Source: Bradyrhizobium sp. CB82 (lineage in GTDB: Bacteria > Pseudomonadota > Alphaproteobacteria > Rhizobiales > Xanthobacteraceae). From it: a DNA stretch of 64,000 bases. Below, one piece after another: positions 34,301 through 42,159 of this stretch. Both the position numbers and the translations under genes were made by a program. Location: assembly GCF_029714405.1 (NCBI RefSeq), contig NZ_CP121650.1, positions 3,663,001-3,727,000 on the forward strand, written 5' to 3'. Position 1 is the first letter of the stretch. The number at the start of each line of letters is the position of its first letter. Under the pieces are notes generated by a model. That model did no database searches and had not been told where the DNA came from. It worked only from the letters and a program-made list of their open reading frames with translations.

Positions 34301-35438
34301 AGTGCACTGCGTTCCAAGTCCCGCTCGCAATGCGGAGATGTGTGTCGATCTGCTTCAATGGTCGATGGGAGTTGCATTCGGCCGGTGGGACATCAGACAT
34401 GCGTCATCAGAGGTCGATGCCCAAGAGTCCCAACATGCGTTTCAACAGCTCCCTGCGTGCGCCCCTGGTGTGCTCGTTGGAGATAGCGGCCTCCCTGTTC
34501 TGGATCCGCCCTTAAGTTATCCGATTGCTGTCCCAGCAGACGGCATTCTTGTGGACGACCTCGGTCATCAGCGTGATGTGAGGCGCGCGATTCAGGCAGT
34601 ATTCGAATGTATTTTTGACCGTGCGGATGATCGGCTAAACGAGGTCGCTGAGTGTCTTGGGGTGCAGAGTCTTAGCGAGTGGTTCGCTCGAACCTTTTTC
34701 AACGTTCACGTTAAGAGATACAGTAAGAGCCGGCGCAAGGCGCCGATTTACTGGCAGCTCGCGACACCCTCGGCAAGCTACTCGATCTGGCTATATGTCC
34801 ATAGCTTCAGTAGAGATACACTTTTCCGTGTCCAGAACGACTACGCTGCGCCGAAACTCGCCCATGAAGAGCGCCGCCTGGAATTGCTAACCAGCGAGCT
34901 TCGCGAAAGAGCTACCGCCACACAGCGTAAGGAGTTGGCCGCCCAGGAGACCCTGGTCGGAGAGCTCCGCGCCTTCCTCGAAGAGGTGAAGCGTGTCGCT
35001 CCGCTCTGGAATCCAAACCTCGATGACGGCGTTATGATCAACTTCGCGCCGCTGTGGCGACTGGTGCCGCAGAACAAGTCCTGGCAGAAGGAGCTGAAAT
35101 CGACGTGGGACGCACTCTGCGAGGGAAAGTACGACTGGTCGCATCTCGCGATGCGCCTCTGGCCTGAGCGGGTGGTACCGCAGTCTGCGAAAGACCGAAG
35201 CGTAGCCATAGCCCACGGTCTTGACGATGTGTTTTGGGTCGAAGGCGATAGTGGCAAGTGGACAGCACGCAAAACGCCTGCTCGCAGCATCGATGAGCTC
35301 GTACGTGAGCGCTCGTCGCCTGCGGTTAAGTCCGCGCTCAAGAGCGTGCTAGAGGCACCCGCCGCAGCAGGAAACGGGACGCGCGGGCGGGGTAGTCGAC
35401 GGCGATCCACTGTCACTGCTGATGGAGGAGATGCCTGA
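31323..35438 (+). CDS. pglX: PglX, BREX adenine-specific DNA methyltransferase
   Basis: 1371 residues. MDKETRNAIERATQWARNLL starts at an ATG overlapping the stop of the RelA/SpoT-like gene. Motif I LLDPACGSGHFLLYAFDLLL lies at about residues 285-304 and motif IV VVMNPPFGEP at about 506-515, the arrangement of N6-adenine methyltransferases. Large helical and target-recognition regions follow (residues 600-1300), and the C terminus is basic. PglX marks host DNA and distinguishes phage DNA. An open frame extends upstream to 31251, but the ATG at 31323 fits family starts. It is coupled to pglZ by a TGATG overlap. Confidence 0.93.
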   Translation: MDKETRNAIERATQWARNLLEEDFASQLEGDFDVHRDGVVAAKPSGHLSARQVLQRERIVAAIDHKRAAGMNASDAVCDYLRDAAFTTLNRFVALKMLEARELVQQCITKGEQSAGYREFCGMAQGLPLLPNNAGYRLYVESLFDELATEVKVLFDRRDPSSVLWPKRASFEQLLEILNASELARVWGEDETIGWVYQFFNGQDERRKMREESQAPRNSRELAVRNQFFTPRYVVQFLTDNTLGRIWYEMRGMNTVLAERCEYMVRKSGEAFEPRAKKDPRDLRLLDPACGSGHFLLYAFDLLLEIYEEAYADLESPKSEETGRTLAEDCPSLDALRRAVPGLILAHNLHGVDIDPRCAQIAQLALWMRAQKAYRDFGVGRAERLQVRRSNIVVAEPLVADDQIAKEFVAKLGDAELGRVFTGLVDALSLAGDLGLLLRVETLLASTPKRGQSSDIFAPPEERIRETLSLFIQEEGERMSTRRRLFANDAAHGIGLLEVAEKKYDVVVMNPPFGEPSLPSRATVYESSPAATADLGAAFIDRFSGMLRAGGVLGVLKSRALLFHDNLESWRNQVFLGGTLSATCLGDLGYGVLDAVVEVDAAVLANRPPGECVFISCLAGKDKGELLRAGVRGEEGASVYAHALDRFKRVPLSKIVYFLSDRWLDYFQNNALASWFTSKAGLASGDDERFVRAHWEVAPSEIASDRWRWFAKGGDFGRYKSDLHLVIRWGNHELFRRPGNAELYGRPGVTYTERTTSNLSVRALAARSSFSYAGPAIIPEFSESLPYLLFILNSWFVTYLVEALSGSGDHSVRGSAARHFYPSYFERIAIPKPDSKDCDWFKKRVDRLFATLSPCITDETDASFLGPRVSPGDTILGWSQRLERSLYGAYRQAYAMIRESEERIAVSVQLMPTDVRQGFEFTGWPWPSADKVPSEAAGYVSRYSPSDAAPPEAIEKLGGVRFANKLSHYLSASIESVAHAWSVSPEALCAWGEVHCVPSPARNAEMCVDLLQWSMGVAFGRWDIRHASSEVDAQESQHAFQQLPACAPGVLVGDSGLPVLDPPLSYPIAVPADGILVDDLGHQRDVRRAIQAVFECIFDRADDRLNEVAECLGVQSLSEWFARTFFNVHVKRYSKSRRKAPIYWQLATPSASYSIWLYVHSFSRDTLFRVQNDYAAPKLAHEERRLELLTSELRERATATQRKELAAQETLVGELRAFLEEVKRVAPLWNPNLDDGVMINFAPLWRLVPQNKSWQKELKSTWDALCEGKYDWSHLAMRLWPERVVPQSAKDRSVAIAHGLDDVFWVEGDSGKWTARKTPARSIDELVRERSSPAVKSALKSVLEAPAAAGNGTRGRGSRRRSTVTADGGDA

Positions 35439-37990
35439 TGCATCCGCTTCACGATTATGTAGCAAAGCAGCTCGCCGACAAGCTGAAGTCGCGTTGGGTC
35501 GTCGTTTGGTATGACGAGCGCAGCGAGTTCCAATCCTTCGTCAATGAAATGCGCGGCGGTGCGCGAGAGACGGGCGAGCTGGTGGCGATCACGGTGAATG
35601 GCATAGCTACGCGGCTTGCGGAGTATGCCGGCTCGATGTTCGAGTTACGTGCGGCTGTCGAGCCGCATATAAACGGCGATACCGCGACGGCGCTCATCGT
35701 GTACATGCCAGGGTGCGCGCGCGACCGACGGGCTTCTGTGCTTATGGAGCTCGAGAAGGCCGGCACCACCTGGGAGCCACAGCTTAAGCAGCTCGCGAAG
35801 CATGTTCTCCTGCAGCAGTACACTTTGGGGATCGTCGACGAGATGATCCCCTATGACCGCAAGGTCTCATACGACGACCTTGCGCGCGCGGCGGCGGGCA
35901 GCGCGCATGGGGAGCTCCCCTCAATCCTGAAAAGCATCTTCCACGACACCAGCGGGAACGACGCGCTCCTGGCAGCGTGGATCGTGAGCGACGGCCGCGA
36001 CGCGGAGATCGGGAGCAAGGACGCGACGCGGGAGCTTGAAAAGCTCATCAAGGTTCGTCTTGGCCTCGAGCTGCCAACGGAAGTAGCGCTACCGAAGCTG
36101 CGGGCGGTGACGCTCCGATACGTGCTCGCAGGGGAGCTCAGGCAGGACCTCTCCTGTGAGCCACCCACGTCCCTCGAGGGGATTCCGGAGCCCGCAACGA
36201 GGGACGAGAAAGCGGCCGTTCGCGAACTCACGCGACGACTGCGCAGCAGCTACCCGGACGCTTATGCGGCGCTGGCGGATCGCGTCGAGGAAGAGCTCGG
36301 CCTCAAGGCGGCAAAGCTACTTCCTGGCGCGCTCAGCGCGATCGATACCTTCCGCTTCGAGGAGAGAGCTCTCCTTCGCTACGCAGGTGACCTCATCGCG
36401 GCTAGGAAATTCGGCGATGCCCTCGAGCTCGTTGCGAAGTGCGAGCAGAGCTTCTGGATTGACCGAGACGTTGGAAGAAAGGCCCAGTGGGAAGCAACTC
36501 GACGCATGGCTGAGCTCGGCAATCTGGCGATCGAAATACAAAGTGCGGTCGACAAGATGTCGGGCGACGCAACGGCCTGGCTCAACGCCTACGTTAGCAA
36601 GGACGGCTGGTACCGGCTCGACCAGGCGCAGCGTCGCCTCGAAGCTTGGGTAGCCAATCTCGAAGATGAACCAGAGGAACGCCCGCTAGGTGTCGTTCGG
36701 CGGGCCTACGAGGACGCCTGTTACGCGATGGCGGACGGCTTCACGAAGGCGCTAATGAAGGCCGGGTGGACGATCGCAGGGATGCTCCACCAGACGCGCG
36801 TCTTCAGCGAGGTTGTGTCCGAGCGGCCGAAACCCGTAGCCTATTTCCTCGTAGACGCGATGCGTTTCGAGATGGGCGTCGATCTCGCGGAGCGTTTGCC
36901 AAAGTCGTCAGAGGTAGCCATCCGCGTTGCAGTTGGAGCGCTGCCTAGCATAACGCCCATTGGTATGGCGGCTCTGATGCCGGGAGCATCATCGAGCTTC
37001 TCCGTTGTCGCGCAGGGGGAGAAGCTGGGAGGGCGTATTGAGGATAGCTTCCTGCCTGACCTCGCGAGCAGGAAAAAGTTCGCGGCTGCGCGCGTGCCGG
37101 GGCTTGTCGATTTCGCGCTCGATGAGCTGCTCAGCCAGCAGCCATCCAGGCTGACGAAGAAGCTCGATGGGGCTCACGTCGTCGTCGTTCGGTCGCAGGA
37201 GATCGACCACGCGGGCGAGACAGGGTTCTCGTTCCAGGCTCGCCAAGTCATGGACACGGTGATCGACAACCTCGCCCGAGCGATCCGTAAGCTGGCGGTC
37301 GCCGGTATCGAGCACGCCGTGGTTACGGCGGACCACGGGCATCTATTCTTCGCGAGCGACCGGGACGACTCGATGCGCACCGATGCGCCAGGAGGCGACA
37401 CGGTTGAGCTGCATCGCCGCTGTTGGATTGGTCGCGGAGGGAGCACACCGCCGGGATGCGTGCGCGTCGCGGCTTCTGCACTTGGGTATCCGTCCGACCT
37501 CGAGTTCGTCTTCCCGGCGGCATCGGGAGTGTTTTTGGCCGGCGGGGACTTGGCGTTTCACCACGGCGGACCATCCCTCCAGGAGCTCGTGATCCCGGTG
37601 CTGACGGTCCGAACGAAGGCCCGGGAGTCTGCCCGGCCGTCCGCGGGCCCGATTACGGTGACTGCGCTTCCTGAGGCGGTAACTAACCGTATCTTCAGCG
37701 TAACATTCACGTTCGGCGAGAAACAGATGATACTCGGCGCGATAGGGATTCAGGTCCGGCCGCTGCTGATGGCTGCAGGAAAGCAAGTCGGCACCGTTGG
37801 GTTGGCGGTTGATGCGCAGTTTGATCGCGCGACCGGCTGCGTGGAGCTCGTACCGAACAGACCAGTAACGGTCGCCTTCCTGCTCACCGACGAGAGTGCG
37901 CCCTCGGTCCGCGTAGTGGTGCAGGACCCGGCGACCGACGCTGAGCTATACAGATCGCCCAACGACATCCCAGTTCGACTTGGAGTGTAA
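35438..37990 (+). CDS. pglZ: PglZ, BREX alkaline-phosphatase-superfamily protein
   Basis: 850 residues: MHPLHDYVAKQLADKLKSRW and VVVWYDERSEFQSFVNEM open the N-terminal domain. The phosphatase-fold domain has VAYFLVDAMRFEMGVDLAER at about residue 467 (a metal-binding Asp) and VVTADHGHLFFASD at about 627 (Asp-His-x-His). A C-terminal beta domain follows. PglZ is a core BREX protein, predicted to have nuclease or phosphodiesterase activity and to work with PglX and BrxB. It overlaps pglX and is followed three bases later by brxL. Confidence 0.92.
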   Translation: MHPLHDYVAKQLADKLKSRWVVVWYDERSEFQSFVNEMRGGARETGELVAITVNGIATRLAEYAGSMFELRAAVEPHINGDTATALIVYMPGCARDRRASVLMELEKAGTTWEPQLKQLAKHVLLQQYTLGIVDEMIPYDRKVSYDDLARAAAGSAHGELPSILKSIFHDTSGNDALLAAWIVSDGRDAEIGSKDATRELEKLIKVRLGLELPTEVALPKLRAVTLRYVLAGELRQDLSCEPPTSLEGIPEPATRDEKAAVRELTRRLRSSYPDAYAALADRVEEELGLKAAKLLPGALSAIDTFRFEERALLRYAGDLIAARKFGDALELVAKCEQSFWIDRDVGRKAQWEATRRMAELGNLAIEIQSAVDKMSGDATAWLNAYVSKDGWYRLDQAQRRLEAWVANLEDEPEERPLGVVRRAYEDACYAMADGFTKALMKAGWTIAGMLHQTRVFSEVVSERPKPVAYFLVDAMRFEMGVDLAERLPKSSEVAIRVAVGALPSITPIGMAALMPGASSSFSVVAQGEKLGGRIEDSFLPDLASRKKFAAARVPGLVDFALDELLSQQPSRLTKKLDGAHVVVVRSQEIDHAGETGFSFQARQVMDTVIDNLARAIRKLAVAGIEHAVVTADHGHLFFASDRDDSMRTDAPGGDTVELHRRCWIGRGGSTPPGCVRVAASALGYPSDLEFVFPAASGVFLAGGDLAFHHGGPSLQELVIPVLTVRTKARESARPSAGPITVTALPEAVTNRIFSVTFTFGEKQMILGAIGIQVRPLLMAAGKQVGTVGLAVDAQFDRATGCVELVPNRPVTVAFLLTDESAPSVRVVVQDPATDAELYRSPNDIPVRLGV

Positions 37991-37993
37991 GCC

Positions 37994-40036
37994 ATGACGA
38001 CCGACGGTGCTCCTTCGCGAGACGGTCTTGACGACAAGGTTAATCGGCTGTTTGCGGGCAAGGTCGTTCGAAAGGATCTAGTTCGGAAAGTAAAGGTTGG
38101 TGCAAACGTCCCGGTTTTCGTCCTGGAGTTTCTTCTTGGAAAATATTGCGCGTCATCAGACGAAGTGGCGATTCAGATGGGACTGCAGGTCGTCAACGAT
38201 ACCCTTGCAAACAATTACATTCGCCCAGACGAGTCGATGAGGGCGCAGGCGATCGTGAAGGATCGCGGCCGTCACACCTTCATCGACAAGGTGAAAGTCC
38301 GCCTTGTCGACTCGGACTACTGGGCTGAGGTTACAAACTTTGGCCACAAGAACGTGCACTTACCCGAGCACTACGTGCGTGAGTACGAGCGTCTCGTAAT
38401 GGGCGGCGTCTGGGCTCAGGTGGATATGCGGTTCGAGTATGACGAGGAGTCGCGGGGGAAGAATCCGTTTTGGATCGATAAGCTGACCCCGATCCAGATC
38501 GCGACTTTTGATCTCGAGGAGTACCGTCGAATTCGGAGTGAATTCACGACGGACGAGTGGCTCGATCTCATCATGCGAAGCATGGGATACGAACCGGGGG
38601 AGATGTCGCGGCGGTTGAAGCTGCTGTTCCTTATCCGCCTCATCCCGCTCGCCGAGCGCAACTATAATCTCGTCGAACTCGGACCGAGAGGTACGGGCAA
38701 GAGCTATGTTGTCCAGGAGGTGTCACCGTACTCGGCCCTGCTTACAGGAGGCACCACGGTCGCGAACCTCTTTGGCCACATGTCCGGTCGCCAGAAGGGG
38801 ATGGTGCAGATCTGGGACGTTGTCGGTTTCGACGAGGTCGCGGACCTCCAAAAAATGCCCAAGGAAGTCATCACGACAATGAAGACTTACTGCGAGTCTG
38901 GGACGTTCCAACGCGGGCAGGAGGCCGTTTCGGGTGACGCAAGCATCGCCATGTTTGGCAACACGAACCAACCTGTCGACGTGATGGTGCAGACAGGCCA
39001 CCTGTTCGCACCAATGCCTGACATAATTCGCGACGATATGGCGTTCATTGATCGCATGCACTTCTATCTCCCGGGTTGGGAGATCCCTAAAATGCGGAAC
39101 GACCTCTTCACGAACCACTACGGATTTGTCGTGGATTACCTTGCCGAGGCTCTCCGCGAGATGAGGAAACATAACTTCACGGAGATCATCGACCGCTATT
39201 TCTCCCTCGGTGCCCACCTGAATGCCCGAGACCGAAAGGCGGTCCGCAAGACTGTCTCGGGTCTCATGAAGATCCTTTTTCCGCACGGCCAGGTCACGCA
39301 GGAAGAGCTCGCTGAGCTTCTCGAGCTGGCGCTCGACGGACGCCGGCGCGTGAAGGAGCAGCTCAAGAAGATGGGCTCCTTCGAATATTACCACACATCC
39401 TTCAGCTACACGCTTCAGGAGACTGGTGAAGAAAAGTTTGTCGGGGTACCCGAGCAAGGCGGACGCGATCTCATTTCGACTGATCCACTAGCGCCCGGCA
39501 CTGTCTACAGCGCCGGCGTCACGTCGGATGGCACAGTTGGCCTCTATCGCGTCGAGGTTTCCATTTCAAACGGAACTGGAAAACTGAAACTCGCGGGCGG
39601 GGTAGCCGGAGCGATGAAAGAATCGGTGCAGCGGGCGTTCAGCTTCCTGCAGGCAAAGAAGACCGATCTCAGCGTGGCTCGTGATCTTGACGTATCGGAC
39701 TTTCATGTGGAGGTAATTGATCTTCTTGCGAACCGTGTCGAAGCCGAGCTCGGCGTTGCGTTCTTCGTGGCCTGCTACTCCGCACTGCGGAAAGCGCCCG
39801 TGAGTCCCGCGCTGCTCCTCCTCGGAGACATGAGCGTCCAGGGAAACATCAAGCCGCTCCGCTCACTCACAGAGCCCCTTCAGGTAGCCAAGGACAATGG
39901 CGCTAAGCGCGCGCTCATCCCGATAGAGAACAAGCGAAACTTCCTCGATGTGAGCGCCGATATCATGGAGCATGTCGACCCGATCTTCTACGGAGATCCG
40001 AAGACAGCAGCCTTGAAGGTGATTGGAGCAAACTGA
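37994..40036 (+). CDS. brxL: BrxL, BREX AAA+/Lon-like protein
   Basis: 680 residues. The N-terminal domain (1-220) contains KVVRKDLVRKVKVGANVPVF and VPVFVLEFLLGKYC. The AAA+ domain has Walker A LGPRGTGKSYVVQE at about residue 228 and IWDVVGFDEVADLQ (Walker B). The C-terminal Lon-like domain from about 500 has SDFHVEVIDLLANRVEAELG, LLLLGDMSVQGNIKPLRSLT and RALIPIENKRNFLDV. The Lon serine motif (PxDGPSAG) is not present in its canonical form, as is usual for this family. BrxL is the signature of type 1 BREX and forms DNA-binding hexamers or dodecamers. It is the last gene of the operon. Confidence 0.93.
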   Translation: MTTDGAPSRDGLDDKVNRLFAGKVVRKDLVRKVKVGANVPVFVLEFLLGKYCASSDEVAIQMGLQVVNDTLANNYIRPDESMRAQAIVKDRGRHTFIDKVKVRLVDSDYWAEVTNFGHKNVHLPEHYVREYERLVMGGVWAQVDMRFEYDEESRGKNPFWIDKLTPIQIATFDLEEYRRIRSEFTTDEWLDLIMRSMGYEPGEMSRRLKLLFLIRLIPLAERNYNLVELGPRGTGKSYVVQEVSPYSALLTGGTTVANLFGHMSGRQKGMVQIWDVVGFDEVADLQKMPKEVITTMKTYCESGTFQRGQEAVSGDASIAMFGNTNQPVDVMVQTGHLFAPMPDIIRDDMAFIDRMHFYLPGWEIPKMRNDLFTNHYGFVVDYLAEALREMRKHNFTEIIDRYFSLGAHLNARDRKAVRKTVSGLMKILFPHGQVTQEELAELLELALDGRRRVKEQLKKMGSFEYYHTSFSYTLQETGEEKFVGVPEQGGRDLISTDPLAPGTVYSAGVTSDGTVGLYRVEVSISNGTGKLKLAGGVAGAMKESVQRAFSFLQAKKTDLSVARDLDVSDFHVEVIDLLANRVEAELGVAFFVACYSALRKAPVSPALLLLGDMSVQGNIKPLRSLTEPLQVAKDNGAKRALIPIENKRNFLDVSADIMEHVDPIFYGDPKTAALKVIGAN

Positions 40037-41032
40037 CGGAGCGCGGTTGCTTCCGTGGAGAGCGTCTTTGTCTTAGATACTGACGAGAGCCAACGCGCGC
40101 CGGTTCATTCTCGAAGAACCTGGCAGCCACGGCGATTTGGAGCTCATGCAGTTGGGGCCAGTCGCCAAAGTGGGTTGAATTCGTGACTGTAGAATTACGC
40201 GACCAGGAACTGACGATTCCGACGGATGTATAAGGGCATCAATCGATTCTTGACGCGCATCAAGACAAGCGTCGCGGATTTCGCGAAGCTTGTCCGCCAC
40301 TCTTCGTTTAAGCAAAAGACCCCGCCAACGAGGGATACAGCCAACGGGGCTCCGGGGTGGTCCACTCAGATATCAAAATCTTTTCGGCTACGGCCTAGGG
40401 TGGCTGCGTCCTCACAGGTCATTCAAGATGATCAAATTCCTGCAATTGGCTTCCTGAAGGAACATCGTATCGCTTTGTACATCGGCGAAAGCAGCGAATC
40501 CGCGTGGAGCTTCGTTCGCGAGGCATCGGGCGCTATTCTGGCACGGCCTGATTTGCACAACGGAAAATGCAGCGCGATCGCAAAGCATCTCAATAGTCTG
40601 GGCATTGCAATGCCGCGCACGGGGAAATGGGATGATAGTTTAGTCTATCATTTTACAAGGCACTATATGAGCATACGTCCAGGATTTTTTTAACGGCGGC
40701 GGCTCGCCTTTTCTCGCATTTGTGCGGCTCCACGCCGTCGCTAAGGAGTAGGTCTCCGAGGAGATCCTCCGGACGGATGGTTGAGGACTGTACGTATGGA
40801 CTCCCGCCTTCATTCGATCCTCTTAGCAGCTCGAGGACGAAAGGGCGCATGATCTTCGCGACGGACGAGCGCCATCTGTACTGAATCTGGCCTATACTGA
40901 AAACCTCTCCCGACCATCGCTTGAAAGATCCTGGTTTTTCAGGACCCGCCAACGCGGCGAGCTGCCATACGGAAAACACTTGATTTCGGTATGAATAGGA
41001 TTATATCTAGGGCCTCGGCAGAGGGCTCGATC
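40037..41032. other. Region after BREX, no firmly supported gene
   Basis: A plus-strand frame (40226-40693) ends AIAKHLNSLGIAMPRTGKWD, which resembles the recombinase-domain pattern of large serine recombinases ('LNxxGixtPrgGkW'), so it may be a remnant of one. A 108-residue reverse frame (40653-40979) has no recognisable feature. I see no terminator. Confidence 0.35.
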
Positions 41033-41617
41033 ATGAAGCGCGTCGGCATTTATCTCAGAGTCAGTACCAACGGGCAGACGACCGAGAATCAGCGTCGCGA
41101 ATTGGAAGCTGTCGCGGCGCGTTCTGGATGGGAAATTGTTGGGATCTACGAGGATGCCGGAATCTCGGGCGCCAAGGGCCGAGATGAGCGGCCGGGGTTC
41201 GATCGTCTCCTGAAGGACGCTACCGCGCGCAAGATCAACATGATCGCAGCCTGGTCAGTAGATCGGCTTGGCCGCAGCCTGCAACACTTGGTTGGTTTCC
41301 TGACAGATCTGCGGGCGCTCGGCTGTAATCTATATCTGCACCAGCAGGCGCTAGACACAAGCACGCCTTCGGGACGGGCCATGTTTCAGATGTGTGGCGT
41401 CTTCGCCGAATTCGAACGCGGCATGATCCGTGAGCGGGTCAACGCTGGGCTCGCCAGGGCAAGGGCGAAGGGGACGAAACTCGGCCGCCGTCCGGTGAAG
41501 TCGGCGATTGAGGTCCGAATTCGCGAGCTTAAGGCCGAAGGCATGGGCATTCTTAAGATTGGGCGCACGGTCGGCGTCGGCACCAGTGTCGTGCAGCGGG
41601 TCCTTAAAGCGGGATGA
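41033..41617 (+). CDS. Serine recombinase (resolvase/invertase family)
   Basis: 194 residues: MKRVGIYLRVSTNGQTTENQ has the catalytic serine in RVS; GISGAKGRDERPGFDRLLKD, INMIAAWSVDRLGRSLQHL and CGVFAEFERGMIRERVNAGL are the family's remaining catalytic-domain and E-helix motifs. The C-terminal part (LGRRPVKSAIEVRIREL) is a helix-turn-helix of the Hin type. This is a complete small serine recombinase that could resolve or invert DNA. A second partial copy with very similar protein sequence lies at 53354-53878, and a 34-base remnant at 44678. An upstream start at 40991 is possible but not needed. Confidence 0.9.
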   Translation: MKRVGIYLRVSTNGQTTENQRRELEAVAARSGWEIVGIYEDAGISGAKGRDERPGFDRLLKDATARKINMIAAWSVDRLGRSLQHLVGFLTDLRALGCNLYLHQQALDTSTPSGRAMFQMCGVFAEFERGMIRERVNAGLARARAKGTKLGRRPVKSAIEVRIRELKAEGMGILKIGRTVGVGTSVVQRVLKAG

Positions 41618-42159
41618 CGACGCATCGCAGGTGAGGGCGAAATGCACCGCGACGCCGCCATGCTTTTAAAAGGCAAGCAGGCCCTGACGATGTCGTCAAC
41701 GCGGGTTGTCGACCGCGGCAATGTCCGCCGTTCGCATTCGCGGATAACCATCTGCAATCCGGCCAGGGTACGCTCAATGTCAGACATGTTGCGGCTCCGA
41801 GCGGGATCAGAGTCGCACGTCGCCCGGCGCCGGACCTAGGCGGCCCAACGCAATCCCCAGAAAAATCGTGCCAGCGGAAGCGGGCCTCGCTGCTGGCAGG
41901 GACAAGAGGAGACCGACGGTGGCTGCCTGGACGGCTGCTCGGGCAGTCACGAAGCCACGTGCGCCCCATGGCCGCCAATGCCGAGAATAGGCACACAAGG
42001 GAAGTCTGGGCACACATGCGGGAGCGATCCCTTGCTGGGGCAAGGCTCAGCCGAGGGGGCCATGCAGCGCGAGCGTCTGAGAGGTTTTGGCGGTTCGTAG
42101 TCACTCCGCTGAGCGGCAATCGTTGAAACAATGGTCGCAGGGCCGACCGCAAAGGACGA
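41618..42159. other. Stretch with no supported gene
   Basis: A reverse frame starting at 41787 (MSDIERTLAGLQMVIRECER) looks gene-like for its first 45 codons but then runs antisense through the recombinase gene. Nothing else is supported. Confidence 0.35.

Larger units (their letters stand above)
24747..40036 (+). other. BREX phage-defence operon with inserted RelA/SpoT gene
   Basis: Eight consecutive genes on one strand, with overlaps or gaps of no more than 13 bases: brxE, brxA, brxB, brxC, a RelA/SpoT-family synthetase, pglX, pglZ and brxL. BREX systems methylate host DNA at an asymmetric site through PglX and block phage replication without cutting host DNA. brxL at the end is a type 1 marker; brxE at the head is described for type 6. 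All frames are open and full length, so the system looks functional. Confidence 0.85.

Noticed and set aside
40653..40979. 108-codon reverse-strand gene after brxL
   Set aside because: No ribosome binding site, no domain, and it overlaps the recombinase-like frame.
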